Positions 1 to 8,673 of a DNA stretch of 64,000 nt are shown piece by piece. The DNA is from Aliidiomarina celeris (GTDB taxonomy: Bacteria > Pseudomonadota > Gammaproteobacteria > Enterobacterales > Alteromonadaceae), in contig NZ_QMIL01000001.1 in assembly GCF_003316875.1 (NCBI RefSeq), forward strand, positions 310,001 to 374,000, given 5' to 3'. Position numbers and translations under genes: made by a program. The notes under the pieces were generated by a model that ran no database searches, was not told the DNA's origin, and was given only the letters and a program-made list of their open reading frames with translations. Every line of letters begins with the position of its first letter. The first letter of the stretch is position 1.

Positions 1-547
1 CTATTTTGCCTGCCAAGGCACGCTTGTTTAAATTGGTACAAAAACGCGAAAGGTACGTGGCTTCTTTTTCTGCACCCTCCTCTCCAAGCGTTTCCTCACT
101 TGCTGCAGACTCTTCGTCGGTGCGCGAAATACCATGCGAAATAAAGTTTACAATGTCTAACCGTGTTACATCGTGTTTATTCAGTAAGTAAACGGCTTGC
201 GACTCTTGCTCACTAAAAATAGCAACCAGCACATTCGCACCGCTTACCTCAGAGTTTCCTGAACTTTGCACATGAAATACGGCGCGCTGCAGTACGCGTT
301 GAAAACCTAGTGTTGGCTGCGTTTCGGCGTCACCTTCTCCGAGTTTCGGCGTAGATCGTTCAATGTAACTGAATAATTCGTCTTTCAAATGTTCAAAGTT
401 TACACCGCAGGAACGCAAGGCATCCGCGGCTTCCGGATTGTCGAGCAATGCCAATAGCAAATGCTCCACAGTCATAAGTTCATGTCTACGTTCACGTGCA
501 ATACGAAAAGCATCATTTAACGTGAGCTCTAGCGCTTTATTCAGCAT
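1..547 (-). CDS. clpA: ATP-dependent Clp protease ATP-binding subunit ClpA (N-terminal part, runs off the window)
   Basis: This is the first ~182 residues of ClpA, the AAA+ unfoldase that feeds substrates to ClpP in the cytoplasm. The start MLNKALELTLNDAF, the segment EHLLLALLDNPEA and a later FQRVLQRAVFHVQSSG stretch match the ClpA N-domain, which docks the adaptor ClpS. Only the N-domain and the start of the linker are visible; both AAA modules lie beyond base 1. A strong ribosome site (AGGAGG) sits six bases before the ATG at 547. The gene follows clpS by 25 bases on the same strand, the usual clpS-clpA order, so the two are probably co-transcribed. Confidence 0.95.
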   Translation of the reverse strand, partial: MLNKALELTLNDAFRIARERRHELMTVEHLLLALLDNPEAADALRSCGVNFEHLKDELFSYIERSTPKLGEGDAETQPTLGFQRVLQRAVFHVQSSGNSEVSGANVLVAIFSEQESQAVYLLNKHDVTRLDIVNFISHGISRTDEESAASEETLGEEGAEKEATYLSRFCTNLNKRALAGKI

Positions 548-572
548 AGGTGCCTCCTACTGCTATAAATGA

Positions 573-890
573 TTAGGCCTGCTCCATCGTACAGAGCAAA
601 GGATGCTGATGTTCTCGTGCATATTGATTCACCTGCACTACTTTCGTTTCCGCTATTTCGGCTGAATATACACCGCAAATGGCTTTTCCCTGATAGTGAA
701 CTTTTAGCATAACATCGGTTGCTGCTTCCTGGTCGAGCTTAAAAAAACGAACAAGTACCTCAATGACAAAGTCCATTGGGGTGTAGTCGTCGTTGTTCAA
801 AAGCACCTGATACTGCGAAGGTGGTGTTAAACCAACAATGGTCTCTTCGTCGAGATGGTGCTCGGGCAATGAATCACTGTACTTACTCAT
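573..890 (-). CDS. clpS: ATP-dependent Clp protease adaptor ClpS
   Basis: ClpS is the N-recognin that delivers N-degron substrates to ClpAP. The conserved core is plain: [17 protein letters not shown] (degron pocket), then [21 protein letters not shown] and a C-terminal [10 protein letters not shown] close to the E. coli protein. I start at [12 protein letters not shown], giving 105 residues, the family's usual length (E. coli 106). The frame stays open upstream to a TTG at 962, which would add 24 residues unlike any ClpS. No strong Shine-Dalgarno precedes either start, so the start is the uncertain part. It is divergent from cspD. Confidence 0.93.
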   Translation of the reverse strand: MSKYSDSLPEHHLDEETIVGLTPPSQYQVLLNNDDYTPMDFVIEVLVRFFKLDQEAATDVMLKVHYQGKAICGVYSAEIAETKVVQVNQYAREHQHPLLCTMEQA

Positions 891-1263
891 ATTTATACTA
901 TAGTCGCTTGATTTGGGTTCAGGGAAATCGAAAGCTAATTTTTTTGTTAACATTTTGTACAAAAAAGCCGATAAATTCCTTGACTAATATTTAACCTACT
1001 CTAGAGTTAGATATGGTGTTTTTAAAACGTGTTTTCAAGGTACAGAATAAACTGAACCGACACGAGCACCAAGCCCATTCGCTTTAAAACGCAGAGCAAT
1101 GGTTAAACAAAGTACACGTAGTATTCATCCAGAGCTACGGGCGAGGCAAACACCGCAACAATGTAAATTCGTTTACTTGTTGTCAACATACAAATAACAA
1201 GGCTGTGGCCTGGCTCCGAACTATAAAGCTCGTTGTTTGAACGACAAAGAAGGAAGTAGAAGT
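891..1263. other. 373-bp divergent intergenic region clpS/cspD
   Basis: This is the longest stretch without a gene. It must hold the promoters of clpS (leftward) and cspD (rightward). On the + strand, TTGACT at 980-985 followed 16 bases later by TAGAGT at 1002-1007 is a plausible cspD promoter and would leave a leader of about 250 bases. A small hairpin GTAAA-TTCG-TTTAC lies at 1163-1176 in that leader. A 32-codon frame from ATG 1099 has no ribosome site and I do not call it a gene. Confidence 0.5.
980..1007 (+). promoter_or_regulatory. possible sigma70 promoter of cspD
   Basis: TTGACT (980-985) matches five of six -35 bases. TAGAGT (1002-1007) matches four of six -10 bases, with a 16-base spacer. 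It points toward cspD and would give a leader of about 250 bases. It is a pattern match by eye only. Confidence 0.3.
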
Positions 1264-1491
1264 ATGGCAACCGGCAAGGTGAAATGGTTCAATAATTCTA
1301 AAGGTTTTGGTTTTATTGAAAGTGAAGCTCGTAGTGGCGATATATTCGCACACTACTCAACCATTCAAATGGAAGGCTACCGCACCCTAAAAGCAGGCCA
1401 AGAAGTCGAGTTCGAACTCGAGGAAGGCCCAAAAGGCTTACATGCGGTTCAAATTGTTCCCGCTGCAGGCGAGTCACCCGGCGAGGGTTGA
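1264..1491 (+). CDS. cspD: Cold-shock-domain protein CspD
   Basis: This is a 75-residue single cold-shock-domain protein that binds single-stranded nucleic acid. The RNP1 motif KGFGFI and the RNP2-like DIFAHYS are intact, and the start [10 protein letters not shown] is standard. The Glu-rich C-terminal half and its position divergent from clpS-clpA identify it as CspD, which in E. coli is a stationary-phase inhibitor of replication and a Lon/ClpAP-linked toxin-like protein. I take the ATG at 1264, preceded by AAGGAAG. A longer frame opens at a TTG (1237) but adds nine residues not seen in the family. A strong hairpin terminator follows. Confidence 0.93.
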   Translation: MATGKVKWFNNSKGFGFIESEARSGDIFAHYSTIQMEGYRTLKAGQEVEFELEEGPKGLHAVQIVPAAGESPGEG

Positions 1492-1504
1492 GCCAAGCCC
1501 GCAG

Positions 1505-1533
1505 AAAAAATGCCAGCAATCGCTGGCATTTTT
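1505..1533. terminator. bidirectional rho-independent terminator between cspD and yejK
   Basis: The perfect inverted repeat AAAAATGCCAGC / GCTGGCATTTTT with a 4-base loop gives A/T tracts on both sides, so it can end cspD (+) and yejK (-) transcripts. Confidence 0.88.
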
Positions 1534-1580
1534 ATTTATCAATCCTTTGTTCGGTAGCTTCAAAACCTCGCTATTTGGCG

Positions 1581-2636
1581 CTAATCATTAAGCCCAAAGT
1601 AACGGCGCAGCTGGTCGCGCAAATTCGGCGGTGTACCCGTAATGGTTAAGGTATCGGTGGCAGGGTCATACTGTACACGCTCCCCAAGCATCTTCTGTTC
1701 AAAAGCAACACTTAAACCGCCGCCTTGGCCTTGGAACTTAACTAACTGACGAAGCGCCGATTTGTCGGCTGGAAATTCGTCTGGTAATTCCTTGTCTTGC
1801 GCTGCCGTATATTGCTTTAACGACGGAGCTCCCTTTTCTTGTAGCCGCGCATCAAGATCCTTCACTCGAATTCGCTCGCCGCTTTGCCACTGCTCGCCAC
1901 AATAGTCGTAAACCTCTTGGCGCACCTGCTCTGCTACGTCACGTGGAATTTCGTTGTTTGCGACAAACGCCTGAACACTGTGCACGAGGCTTTCTGTGCT
2001 CTTCTTGGCATTAATACGTTCTGCACAGCCCAAGAAATCCAAGAAAAAGTCGGAAACTTTTCGGCCAGCCCGCCCCTTAATAAAGGAGATATAGTCCATG
2101 TCGTTATGTTGAGCTGCATACTCAGTGAGGTTGATGCGCGCGGCCAGTTGTAGCTTCGACACATCAAGCTGCGCGGATCGGTTCACCGACAAGTCCGGTT
2201 GCACCATTACGCCGTCTCGAATAGGCAAAAAACTCACCAACAAAAACCGGTCGGCGGTTTGTTGATAATCGGCAAGCATTAAGAAACCACTTTCACCAAA
2301 ACCATACTGGGAAATTTCGTCTTTTAATAAACGCGCCGCGTGCTGCGAAAAAGTGAGGAAATCATTCTCGCCTTGTAGCCACGCATTCAGAAGCAGTTCA
2401 AACTTAGCGGGTTCGCCGTTATCAGTATTGTTATCTGTGTCCGTTTCTGCTTCAGCCTGCACAAACCGCGCATAGCCTTTTGCGGGCTTTGCGTTATAAA
2501 CCCGATTCAGCTCTTCTAATAACGCCAATACGTCTGCATTGTCGGTAAGTACATGCGGCGACAGCCGTAAGCCGAACTGACCGTCATTATCGAAATATAG
2601 GTGGTGTACTACACTGCTGGTTATTTCTAGTTTCAT
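1581..2636 (-). CDS. yejK: Nucleoid-associated protein YejK (NdpA family)
   Basis: A 351-residue cytoplasmic protein of the NdpA/YejK family, found with the bulk nucleoid in E. coli (335 residues there). The start MKLEITSSVVHHLYFD, the central DFFLDFLGCAERINAK and the C-terminal VQYDPATDTLTITGTPPNLRDQLRR are family hallmarks. Molecular function is poorly known beyond DNA or nucleoid association. It is divergent from yejL-yejM, the same neighbourhood as in enterobacteria. A short Asp/Asn/Thr-rich insert lies near residues 64-75. Confidence 0.92.
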   Translation of the reverse strand: MKLEITSSVVHHLYFDNDGQFGLRLSPHVLTDNADVLALLEELNRVYNAKPAKGYARFVQAEAETDTDNNTDNGEPAKFELLLNAWLQGENDFLTFSQHAARLLKDEISQYGFGESGFLMLADYQQTADRFLLVSFLPIRDGVMVQPDLSVNRSAQLDVSKLQLAARINLTEYAAQHNDMDYISFIKGRAGRKVSDFFLDFLGCAERINAKKSTESLVHSVQAFVANNEIPRDVAEQVRQEVYDYCGEQWQSGERIRVKDLDARLQEKGAPSLKQYTAAQDKELPDEFPADKSALRQLVKFQGQGGGLSVAFEQKMLGERVQYDPATDTLTITGTPPNLRDQLRRYFGLND

Positions 2637-2710
2637 TCCGCCTCTCGCTTTGCAAGCGCCTGATTTGTGTTAAACTTCGGGCAATTCTACCACGGTATAG
2701 CGGTGAACCC

Positions 2711-2929
2711 ATGCCTATCGTTTCAAAATACAGCCAAGACCAACAAGAAAAATTATTTCAGTCTTTGTTAGCGCAACTTACCCAAGACCAAATTCCGCGC
2801 GACTTGGCACTAATGACACTCGGTAACTTGGTTACTCACGTATTGAACCAAGAGCCTTCCGCGAACCGTCGCGAGCAGCTGGCCAAGCAATTTGGGGCTA
2901 TACTCATCCAATCGGTACAAGAAAAATAG
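2711..2929 (+). CDS. yejL: YejL family protein (DUF1414)
   Basis: A 72-residue soluble protein of the YejL (DUF1414) family. The pattern MPIVSKYS, DLALMTLGNLVTHVLN and the C-terminal RREQLAKQFGAIL align with E. coli YejL (75 residues). No biochemical role is established. The gene lies 15 bases before yejM and is probably co-transcribed with it, opposite yejK. Confidence 0.9.
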   Translation: MPIVSKYSQDQQEKLFQSLLAQLTQDQIPRDLALMTLGNLVTHVLNQEPSANRREQLAKQFGAILIQSVQEK

Positions 2930-2944
2930 AAGGCTCCGTATTTC

Positions 2945-4564
2945 ATGAGTAAATATCAGCACCGAGAGCGGATTGCACAAAGTATTAGCTGGGGCCACTG
3001 GTTTACCCTAGCGAACATTATTTTAGCACTGCTCATCGGTACGCTGTATTTACAATCTGCCAATATCACGTCTAGCTTCTCTGCCGGCTTTTACATGTTG
3101 GTAAGCTGGCTCGGGCATTTTGCCTTTTTGCCCTTTGTGTTCTTTATTGTTTTGCTTTTCCCCTTATGTATTTTGTTCCCCTATTCCCGTTTTCTTCGCG
3201 GTATCGGGGCTGTGTTAGCGTCGTTTGGCATTTTTGCGCTTATGCTCGACGCCTTGTTCTTCTCCCGCTATGGCTTTCACCTAAATACCTACGCTTTGGC
3301 TCAACTCGCCACCGACGCCGAACAATGGTTCAGCGGCGGTAGCTTCGTTATGCTGGTGGCGAGCATGCTTACTTTTCTGGCTATTTTTGCAATTCAGCTT
3401 CTACTAGCTAATCTAACTTGGAAAAAGCTAACATTTCTCAGCAATATGAGAATTACCAAACCCTTACCCGGCATTTTTATACTGAGCTTTTTCCTCAGCC
3501 ACAGTATTCACATTTGGGCCGACGCAACCCTTTATACTCCAATTACACAACAAGACGACTTGTTTCCTCTGTCGTACCCAACTACGGCAAAGTCATTAAT
3601 GACCCGCCATGGTTGGATCGACATTTCGTCGTTCGACCGCCAGCGTAATGAACTAAACAATGAAACCATTCAGTTAAAATACCCAGCCAGCACTCTACTC
3701 TGTGCGCCCCAGCGTAATGTAGAAGGTAGCCTTTACGTATTCTTTGACCAACTGTCCACCGAGCAGCAACAATTTATTTCATCGCAACTGCCGCAACTGG
3801 CAGCCTACGAAGGCACATTGGTAGGTAACACCAACGGTGCAGCCGCAGTTTTTCAAAGCCTCTACGCTATACCCGACCGTTATCAAACGTCTGTTGCAGA
3901 GTCCCAGTTGCCACCAGCCTATCTTGAAACCCTGAACGACTTTGGTTACCAAACTCAAGTTTTCTACACCGCGGGTTTTCATACCAGCCTCATTCCACAA
4001 GGCGTTCCAGCTGCAGCGCTGAGCGGCCAAGTAGAGCAACCGGCACTTGGCGAATTGAAAATCATTTTAGCAAGCCATGTTGATCTTGTTGAAACCGTGG
4101 AGGCCCTTCAAGCGCTGCTTACAAGCTATAATGGCCAAGTTTACGTGTCAGCACTTACAGCCAACAGTAACGGTTTGTCTTCAACAACCGAGAACCAAAG
4201 CCTTACACAACGGTTAAACGTGCCTTTATGGACAGTTCGTGTTTCTGTGCACACAATGCGCCAATTCGTTTTACTTGAAGATCTGATTCCTAGCACTCTG
4301 GAACGCTTTATTTCATGTGCTGACGGGCTTGCCGGGCTGAGCACCGGCGTACCACTGAGCGAGCCGTTAACCGGCTTACCGCGGGTAACCACTATCGGAT
4401 CTCGTATTTATATTTTCGAAGCCGATAAAACCAGTGTATTGAACCCAAATGGCGACGTAAATGTGTTTGGAAATAACGGTGAAATGTTAATTGGCGAGCA
4501 ACCTAGCACTACGGTTTTAATGAATGGCTTAACAGAATTGCAGCGCTTTAACCTGCCCCGTTAA
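2945..4564 (+). CDS. yejM: Inner-membrane LPS-homeostasis protein YejM (LapC/PbgA)
   Basis: A 539-residue protein with about five N-terminal transmembrane segments (roughly residues 16-36, 46-80, 86-110, 131-157 and 174-196) and a large periplasmic region of the alkaline phosphatase/sulfatase fold. In E. coli, YejM/LapC senses periplasmic LPS and, through LapB-FtsH, controls LpxC turnover and so lipid A synthesis. Family assignment rests on the topology and the yejK-yejL-yejM context. The periplasmic part is divergent and shorter than E. coli (586 residues), and catalytic sulfatase residues are not evident, as expected for this non-enzymatic family. Confidence 0.88.
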   Translation: MSKYQHRERIAQSISWGHWFTLANIILALLIGTLYLQSANITSSFSAGFYMLVSWLGHFAFLPFVFFIVLLFPLCILFPYSRFLRGIGAVLASFGIFALMLDALFFSRYGFHLNTYALAQLATDAEQWFSGGSFVMLVASMLTFLAIFAIQLLLANLTWKKLTFLSNMRITKPLPGIFILSFFLSHSIHIWADATLYTPITQQDDLFPLSYPTTAKSLMTRHGWIDISSFDRQRNELNNETIQLKYPASTLLCAPQRNVEGSLYVFFDQLSTEQQQFISSQLPQLAAYEGTLVGNTNGAAAVFQSLYAIPDRYQTSVAESQLPPAYLETLNDFGYQTQVFYTAGFHTSLIPQGVPAAALSGQVEQPALGELKIILASHVDLVETVEALQALLTSYNGQVYVSALTANSNGLSSTTENQSLTQRLNVPLWTVRVSVHTMRQFVLLEDLIPSTLERFISCADGLAGLSTGVPLSEPLTGLPRVTTIGSRIYIFEADKTSVLNPNGDVNVFGNNGEMLIGEQPSTTVLMNGLTELQRFNLPR

Positions 4565-4636
4565 CCTTTTCTTTGCCCCTTTTTAGCCCCTCATCGGCCA
4601 CATATTGGCTACACACCCTTGGCATGAATCGCGGGC

Positions 4637-4669
4637 AAAAAAAAAGGAGCTTGTAAGCTCCTTTTTTTA
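4637..4669. terminator. rho-independent terminator between yejM and tRNA-Pro
   Basis: AAAAAAAGGAGCTT and AAGCTCCTTTTTTT flank a two-base loop. With A/T runs on both sides it can serve both yejM (+) and the tRNA gene (-). Confidence 0.88.
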
Positions 4670-4679
4670 TGAGTTTTTT

Positions 4680-4756
4680 TGGTCGGCGTGAGAGGATTTG
4701 AACCTCCGACCCCTGACACCCCATGACAGTGCGCTACCAAGCTGCGCCACACGCCG
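4680..4756 (-). tRNA. tRNA-Pro (anticodon GGG)
   Basis: A 77-nt cloverleaf read on the minus strand. The acceptor arm CGGCGTG pairs with CACGCCG, the D-arm is GCGC-AGCTTGGTA-GCGC, the anticodon loop is ATGGGGT with GGG anticodon, the T-arm is GGAGG-TTCAAAT-CCTCT, and CCA is encoded. The anticodon stem carries the same T-T mismatch seen in the E. coli GGG proline tRNA. It reads CCC/CCU proline codons. Confidence 0.97.
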
Positions 4757-4768
4757 ACCGTGCGGTGT

Positions 4769-4796
4769 ATCTTACTTAAATCTAACGTGATCGCAA
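4769..4796 (-). promoter_or_regulatory. possible promoter of tRNA-Pro
   Basis: Read on the minus strand, TTGCGA (4796-4791), a 16-base spacer and TAAGAT (4774-4769) lie just upstream of the tRNA 5' end at 4756. Each hexamer matches four of six consensus bases. Confidence 0.35.
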
Positions 4797-4908
4797 GTGC
4801 TTTCAGGAAAAGCAAACTTCGTTTGCTGTTAATTTGCACAGTTTAAGCAGATCAGCGCCAGCGAAGCTGATAAACTAACGTGCACAGCGACTCGATAGGT
4901 TAAAGACT

Positions 4909-5190
4909 TTGAACAAACATTTCTTTCAGCAGCAACAACAACGCTTTACTCAGCATCTGCAAAATGCAAAACAGCAAGGCCTGCTACAAAAGCTACTCGC
5001 TTGGTTACTTATTGGGCTCATGCTGGTGGTGGGACTATCGCTCTTGGTGTTTTTCTTGGTACTAAGCTGGGTGCTCATACCTATTTTACTTATTGTTGCT
5101 TATATCCGCCGTAAGCGTGGCAAAACCACGCATACACAGCGATCAGGGCAAGTTTTTGATGCTGAAGTTATTGACCGAAAAGAAGATTGA
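4909..5190 (+). CDS. Small membrane protein of unknown function (93 aa)
   Basis: I do not recognise this protein. It has a Gln-rich N-terminus (FFQQQQQRF...), two adjacent hydrophobic segments at about residues 29-50 and 53-66, then a basic stop-transfer patch (RRKRGK) and a hydrophilic tail ending EVIDRKED. This suggests an inner-membrane hairpin or anchor with a cytoplasmic tail. The start is a TTG with only a weak upstream purine run. It ends exactly where the oppositely oriented PspB-like gene ends (5190/5191), which gives a membrane-protein pair in convergent orientation. Confidence 0.65.
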   Translation: MNKHFFQQQQQRFTQHLQNAKQQGLLQKLLAWLLIGLMLVVGLSLLVFFLVLSWVLIPILLIVAYIRRKRGKTTHTQRSGQVFDAEVIDRKED

Positions 5191-5406
5191 TTACTTTAAA
5201 CTGTCAATTTCTGAACGTAATTGATAGCTTTTGTCGGTCACTATAGTTTCGAGACTTTTAACCCGCTCATTTAACGCTTTCACTTCGTTTTGCAAACGAT
5301 CAACTTCAGGCCCATAGCCCTTGTTTTGGCTTTTTTTATGCGCTTTAAACATCTCACCAATAGTGGCAACCACCACAATGAGCACGATCATGGTAAATAA
5401 ATCCAT
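5191..5406 (-). CDS. Small PspB-like envelope protein (71 aa)
   Basis: A 71-residue protein with one N-terminal transmembrane helix (residues 3-20) followed by a heptad-patterned segment (VDRLQNEVKALNERVKSLETIV), which predicts a cytoplasmic coiled coil. This resembles the architecture of phage-shock protein B. A canonical PspB is encoded separately at about 37.7 kb, so this would be a diverged second copy or a lookalike. It lacks PspB's conserved AEHPNW ending. Function unknown. Confidence 0.72.
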   Translation of the reverse strand: MDLFTMIVLIVVVATIGEMFKAHKKSQNKGYGPEVDRLQNEVKALNERVKSLETIVTDKSYQLRSEIDSLK

Positions 5407-5444
5407 ACTATCCCCCGTTTCTTATTATTTATTACACCAGCCGG

Positions 5445-6455
5445 TTATTTATTACACCAAGTGGTAAAGGCGTTAATCATACGCTGAATGTCTTCACTTG
5501 TTAGATTTAAATGCGTAACAAAACGTTTCCGAATGCCTTGCATCGGAATGAGTATATTCTGCTGCTTGAGAAATAGCGCACAATCTGCAGCGTCTTGTTC
5601 GCTGCCAAAGCGAACATAAACCATGTTAGTCTCACAAAACTCTATATTCACTTTCGGCAAGTGTTCAAGCGCTTGCGCAAGCAGCTGCGCGTGTTCATGA
5701 TCCTGCGCAAGACGTTCAATATGGTGGGTTAAACTGTAATCCATTGCTGCAGCAATAATACCCGCTTGGCGCATACCACCACCCACCATTTTGCGCCAAC
5801 GGAGTGCTCGCCGAATAAAGGCCTTATCGCCTATTAAAACCGAGCCCATTGGGCAGCCGAGCCCTTTTGAAAAACACACCGACACCGAATCAAATGGTGA
5901 AGTCAATGCAGCTACCGAGGTACCAGAGGCAACACTGGCATTGAATATTCGTGCGCCGTCTAAATGCGTAAGCAACCCTTGGCTTTTCGCCAAACGGCAA
6001 GCCGACTCTATCCAGTCTTGGTCAATAACTTTGCCGGTGTGAGTATTTTCTAGTGCTAACAGTCGAGAGACAGGAAAATGCGGGTCGTCCGGTTTAATTC
6101 GCTGCTGCAAAAGCGCTAGCGAAAAACTGCCGTCGGTTTGCAATTCAATGGTTTGCGGAACAATACCACCCAGCGCCGCAGCGCCTCCGGCTTCGTAGCG
6201 ATAGGTGTGATATTCCTGGCCGACAAGATATTCATCGCCGCGCCCACAATGCGCCAGCAGCGCACATAAATTACTCTGCGTGCCCGAAGGAAAAAGCAAC
6301 GCGGCTTCTTTTTGAAAGAGTGTTGCAATACGCTCCTGCAATGCATTCACCGTTGGATCATCACCAAAAACGTCATCGCCTACGGCCGCGTTGCGCATTA
6401 CCTCGCGCATTTCCTGCGTGGGCTGTGTTACCGTGTCGCTGCGAAAATCTATCAT
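5445..6455 (-). CDS. ltaE: Low-specificity L-threonine aldolase
   Basis: A 336-residue PLP enzyme of the fold-type I aldolase family that cleaves L-threonine and L-allo-threonine to glycine and acetaldehyde. The start [13 protein letters not shown] is diagnostic. [10 protein letters not shown] and the Schiff-base lysine in [16 protein letters not shown] are present. Length matches E. coli LtaE (333). The ATG at 6455 is preceded by AGGAAA. It may provide glycine and acetaldehyde from peptide-derived threonine, fitting the amino-acid-degrading character of the window. Confidence 0.95.
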   Translation of the reverse strand: MIDFRSDTVTQPTQEMREVMRNAAVGDDVFGDDPTVNALQERIATLFQKEAALLFPSGTQSNLCALLAHCGRGDEYLVGQEYHTYRYEAGGAAALGGIVPQTIELQTDGSFSLALLQQRIKPDDPHFPVSRLLALENTHTGKVIDQDWIESACRLAKSQGLLTHLDGARIFNASVASGTSVAALTSPFDSVSVCFSKGLGCPMGSVLIGDKAFIRRALRWRKMVGGGMRQAGIIAAAMDYSLTHHIERLAQDHEHAQLLAQALEHLPKVNIEFCETNMVYVRFGSEQDAADCALFLKQQNILIPMQGIRKRFVTHLNLTSEDIQRMINAFTTWCNK

Positions 6456-6477
6456 GAATGTTTCCTATTCCACCGCA

Positions 6478-7686
6478 TTAAAAGCCGTAAACAAACTGAA
6501 ACCCGCCACCAAAGCGGTCATTTCGATTATAGGTCGCAGACCAGTTCAAATGTATATTCGGATACAGAGTTAAACCCGCACCTGCGCTCAGAGTGTCGGT
6601 GTAAAGCGCCTTTAGGTCGTGCCGTATACCAAACCGAAGTTGTACATTTGGGCTCTTTTGCCACTCGGCACCGAGCCGCACAAATTGGTGCTGATAAACA
6701 TCCCCGAATAATAAACGCTGGCTCCAAGGTGCCATTCGCAAATAGTTCTGCGCGTTAAGATCGGTGTCTGCAGAGACTAACCAACCACGCGACCGCCAAC
6801 CTACACCTAATACATACTCAGGTTCAAAGCGATAATCGATGGGGTGCAACGTTTCCGCCACAAAAAACGGCACTGATGCCAACTCGTGCTCAAGTAGATT
6901 TCGCCCCACCACTCCCAAGCTCCAAGGCCCTCGAGTATAAGTGAAGCCGAGATCAACATTCGCTACGCTCTTGTGCGTTGAGTATTGCGCAGCGTCGAAC
7001 TGAGTGTCGTCGAAGTTTTCGATGGTGTCTGCGTACGCATAAGCGTCGAGTCGCTGCACTTTAGACGACACCCCTACAGACCAAATCCCTTGCTCACTCT
7101 CGAAGCGTTTACCAAAAACCGCGCCAAGTTCGGATTGTGTTGCGCCAACAACCAGGGCCGAGCTACGTAGGTCAATTAAGTCGTTGGGAGAACGTGCATT
7201 TTCAATCAGCGTATGATCGGCTTCTGCCAATTTAGTTCCAGTAAACAACCGAGGCTCCACTCGCACGTAAAGCCCGGCTGAAAGCTGTTCAAGTGGGAAG
7301 CTGGCAAGCGCATAAAAAGACGCATTAAAGTGCAAACTTCCTTTTATTCGTTCAAACGACGAGGCAAGCTGTTCACGCGCCTGTTGTATTTCCTCTAAGT
7401 CGCTTTCACTAAAAAGCGTTTCGAGTTGTTTATAATCACGCTGAAACTCCGTTACACGGCCAACAACGCCGTGTGGGTCAGCGCCCTCAAAGGTAAATGA
7501 GGGAAATACCACCGCACGCTCGTTTGTGATCATCAAAGCGGGGTTTAAATACCCAGCTTGCAGTGGCGTGCCATTACTCACCCCTGCACCCGCCATAGCT
7601 TGAGTTCTTGTTTCTGCGTACGCCACGGTTGCAACCAAACTGCACACACCTAAACCAATGAAGACCACCCACTGCAAGCGGGTCAT
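6478..7686 (-). CDS. TraF-like outer-membrane beta-barrel protein (TraF_2 family)
   Basis: A 402-residue exported protein with a signal peptide ending near AYA (residue ~24) and a start of the mature part ([13 protein letters not shown]...GYLNPAL) typical of the chromosomal family annotated as conjugal transfer protein TraF (TraF_2). The rest alternates hydrophobic and polar residues and ends in an aromatic strand ([11 protein letters not shown]), as in an outer-membrane barrel; the fold is related to FadL-type proteins. No other conjugation gene is nearby, so a transfer role is doubtful and the actual function is unknown. It starts inside the stop of the ygjV-like gene (TAATG), implying translational coupling. 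Confidence 0.75.
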   Translation of the reverse strand: MTRLQWVVFIGLGVCSLVATVAYAETRTQAMAGAGVSNGTPLQAGYLNPALMITNERAVVFPSFTFEGADPHGVVGRVTEFQRDYKQLETLFSESDLEEIQQAREQLASSFERIKGSLHFNASFYALASFPLEQLSAGLYVRVEPRLFTGTKLAEADHTLIENARSPNDLIDLRSSALVVGATQSELGAVFGKRFESEQGIWSVGVSSKVQRLDAYAYADTIENFDDTQFDAAQYSTHKSVANVDLGFTYTRGPWSLGVVGRNLLEHELASVPFFVAETLHPIDYRFEPEYVLGVGWRSRGWLVSADTDLNAQNYLRMAPWSQRLLFGDVYQHQFVRLGAEWQKSPNVQLRFGIRHDLKALYTDTLSAGAGLTLYPNIHLNWSATYNRNDRFGGGFQFVYGF

Positions 7687-8231
7687 TATTTTGTACCTTC
7701 CTGCGCTGTGGTCGTCGTTGCATCTTGTTGCTTACGGGTACGCTTGTCGCTCAGCAGTTTAAGTACAATACTCACTAAATTGGAGAGGTTAAATAACACA
7801 CCAAACGTGCTGCCAATAAAAGCAGCATAAATAAGGCCAAGCAATTCAGCGAGGATAAACCAACGGCGAATAGCCGTTGCATTGGTTAAAACAATAGTGC
7901 CCACGGTAAAAATAAGCGCCGACGCGTAGGCGATAAAGAGTATCGCGGAGTTACCTAAATAAAGCCATTCCCACAAACAAAAGCCAATATTGACCGCCAC
8001 AAAACCAAAAAGAATGCGTTTTTGCGTGTATTTCATTGCCACTATATTGCGCACTGCGCCAATACCGAGTGCAATACCACCTGCCAAAGCGCCTTGCATA
8101 AAAAAGTGGCTACTTAAAAAAGCGAGTGCTAATGCAGCAATGAGGCGATAGGTATTGGCCGACTCGGCACGGTAAGCAATAAAGTTGGTCACAAGCGCTA
8201 AAAGGCCAGTAACGGTAATCCAAATTTCCAC
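7686..8231 (-). CDS. YgjV/Imp-type inner-membrane protein
   Basis: A 181-residue polytopic protein with about six hydrophobic segments and the features of the YgjV inner-membrane family (early FIAYRAES, NIVAMKYTQKR in a cytosolic loop). The C-terminus is hydrophilic and Thr-rich. The start is GTG, supported by TGGAG six bases upstream. Function of the family is unknown. It is coupled to the downstream barrel gene by a TAATG overlap, so the two may act together at the envelope; that is inference. Confidence 0.75.
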   Translation of the reverse strand: MEIWITVTGLLALVTNFIAYRAESANTYRLIAALALAFLSSHFFMQGALAGGIALGIGAVRNIVAMKYTQKRILFGFVAVNIGFCLWEWLYLGNSAILFIAYASALIFTVGTIVLTNATAIRRWFILAELLGLIYAAFIGSTFGVLFNLSNLVSIVLKLLSDKRTRKQQDATTTTAQEGTK

Positions 8232-8274
8232 GTTTTACTCCAGGTCATTTTTCGGCCGCGCACTATACCAAGAC

Positions 8275-8673
8275 TTATTTGCGCTGGGTATACCGATTCG
8301 CTTGAAAGTCGTAATCTGCTACTAAGCGATTGCTATCAAACACGACCGTAAGGGTAACCAAGCCGCTTTTACCTGCATCTAAGTCACGATAAGACTCGGT
8401 GTAATTCCAAAACTGATAACCGCCATTCTCGCTCACACCCTGTGGACGGCCGAACCATTGTGCCACCTGATGCTGCATTGTTCGGCCGCGAATCAGTAGG
8501 CGTTCCACATCTTGTTGGGTTAACGACGCTAAGGTAACGGGGCCTGCGGATGTCTGTGCAGGAGAGTTCGCGCTGGTACTTGCACATGCCGTGAGCCAAA
8601 AGCACAGGCATACCAACAAGGCTTTAATCGGAAAATCTTGATACCACTTACTTATTCGACGCATCGACTTCAC
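8275..8673 (-). CDS. Small lipoprotein, possible BamE/SmpA-like fold
   Basis: A 132-residue lipoprotein. The N-terminal basic and hydrophobic signal ends in the lipobox LTAC, so the mature protein starts at Cys30. The mature part (QDVERLLIRGRTMQHQVAQWFGRPQGVSENGGYQFWNYTES ... LTVVFDSNRLVADYDFQ) resembles the SmpA/BamE-like pattern of a short helix pair followed by three strands. It overlaps the upstream DUF192 gene by 26 bases. The start is GTG at 8673; an in-frame ATG at 8664 is an alternative. No specific function can be assigned. Confidence 0.65.
   Translation of the reverse strand: MKSMRRISKWYQDFPIKALLVCLCFWLTACASTSANSPAQTSAGPVTLASLTQQDVERLLIRGRTMQHQVAQWFGRPQGVSENGGYQFWNYTESYRDLDAGKSGLVTLTVVFDSNRLVADYDFQANRYTQRK

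Noticed and set aside
1099-1197. 32-codon frame in the cspD leader
   Set aside because: No ribosome-binding site, no recognisable sequence, and short enough to occur by chance.
4609-4839. Frame across the tRNA-Pro gene
   Set aside because: Its central part is the translated tRNA and its end the terminator hairpin; not a protein gene.
6478-7686. Evidence of a conjugative element
   Set aside because: Only the TraF_2 name suggests it; no other transfer, relaxase or integrase gene is present in the window.
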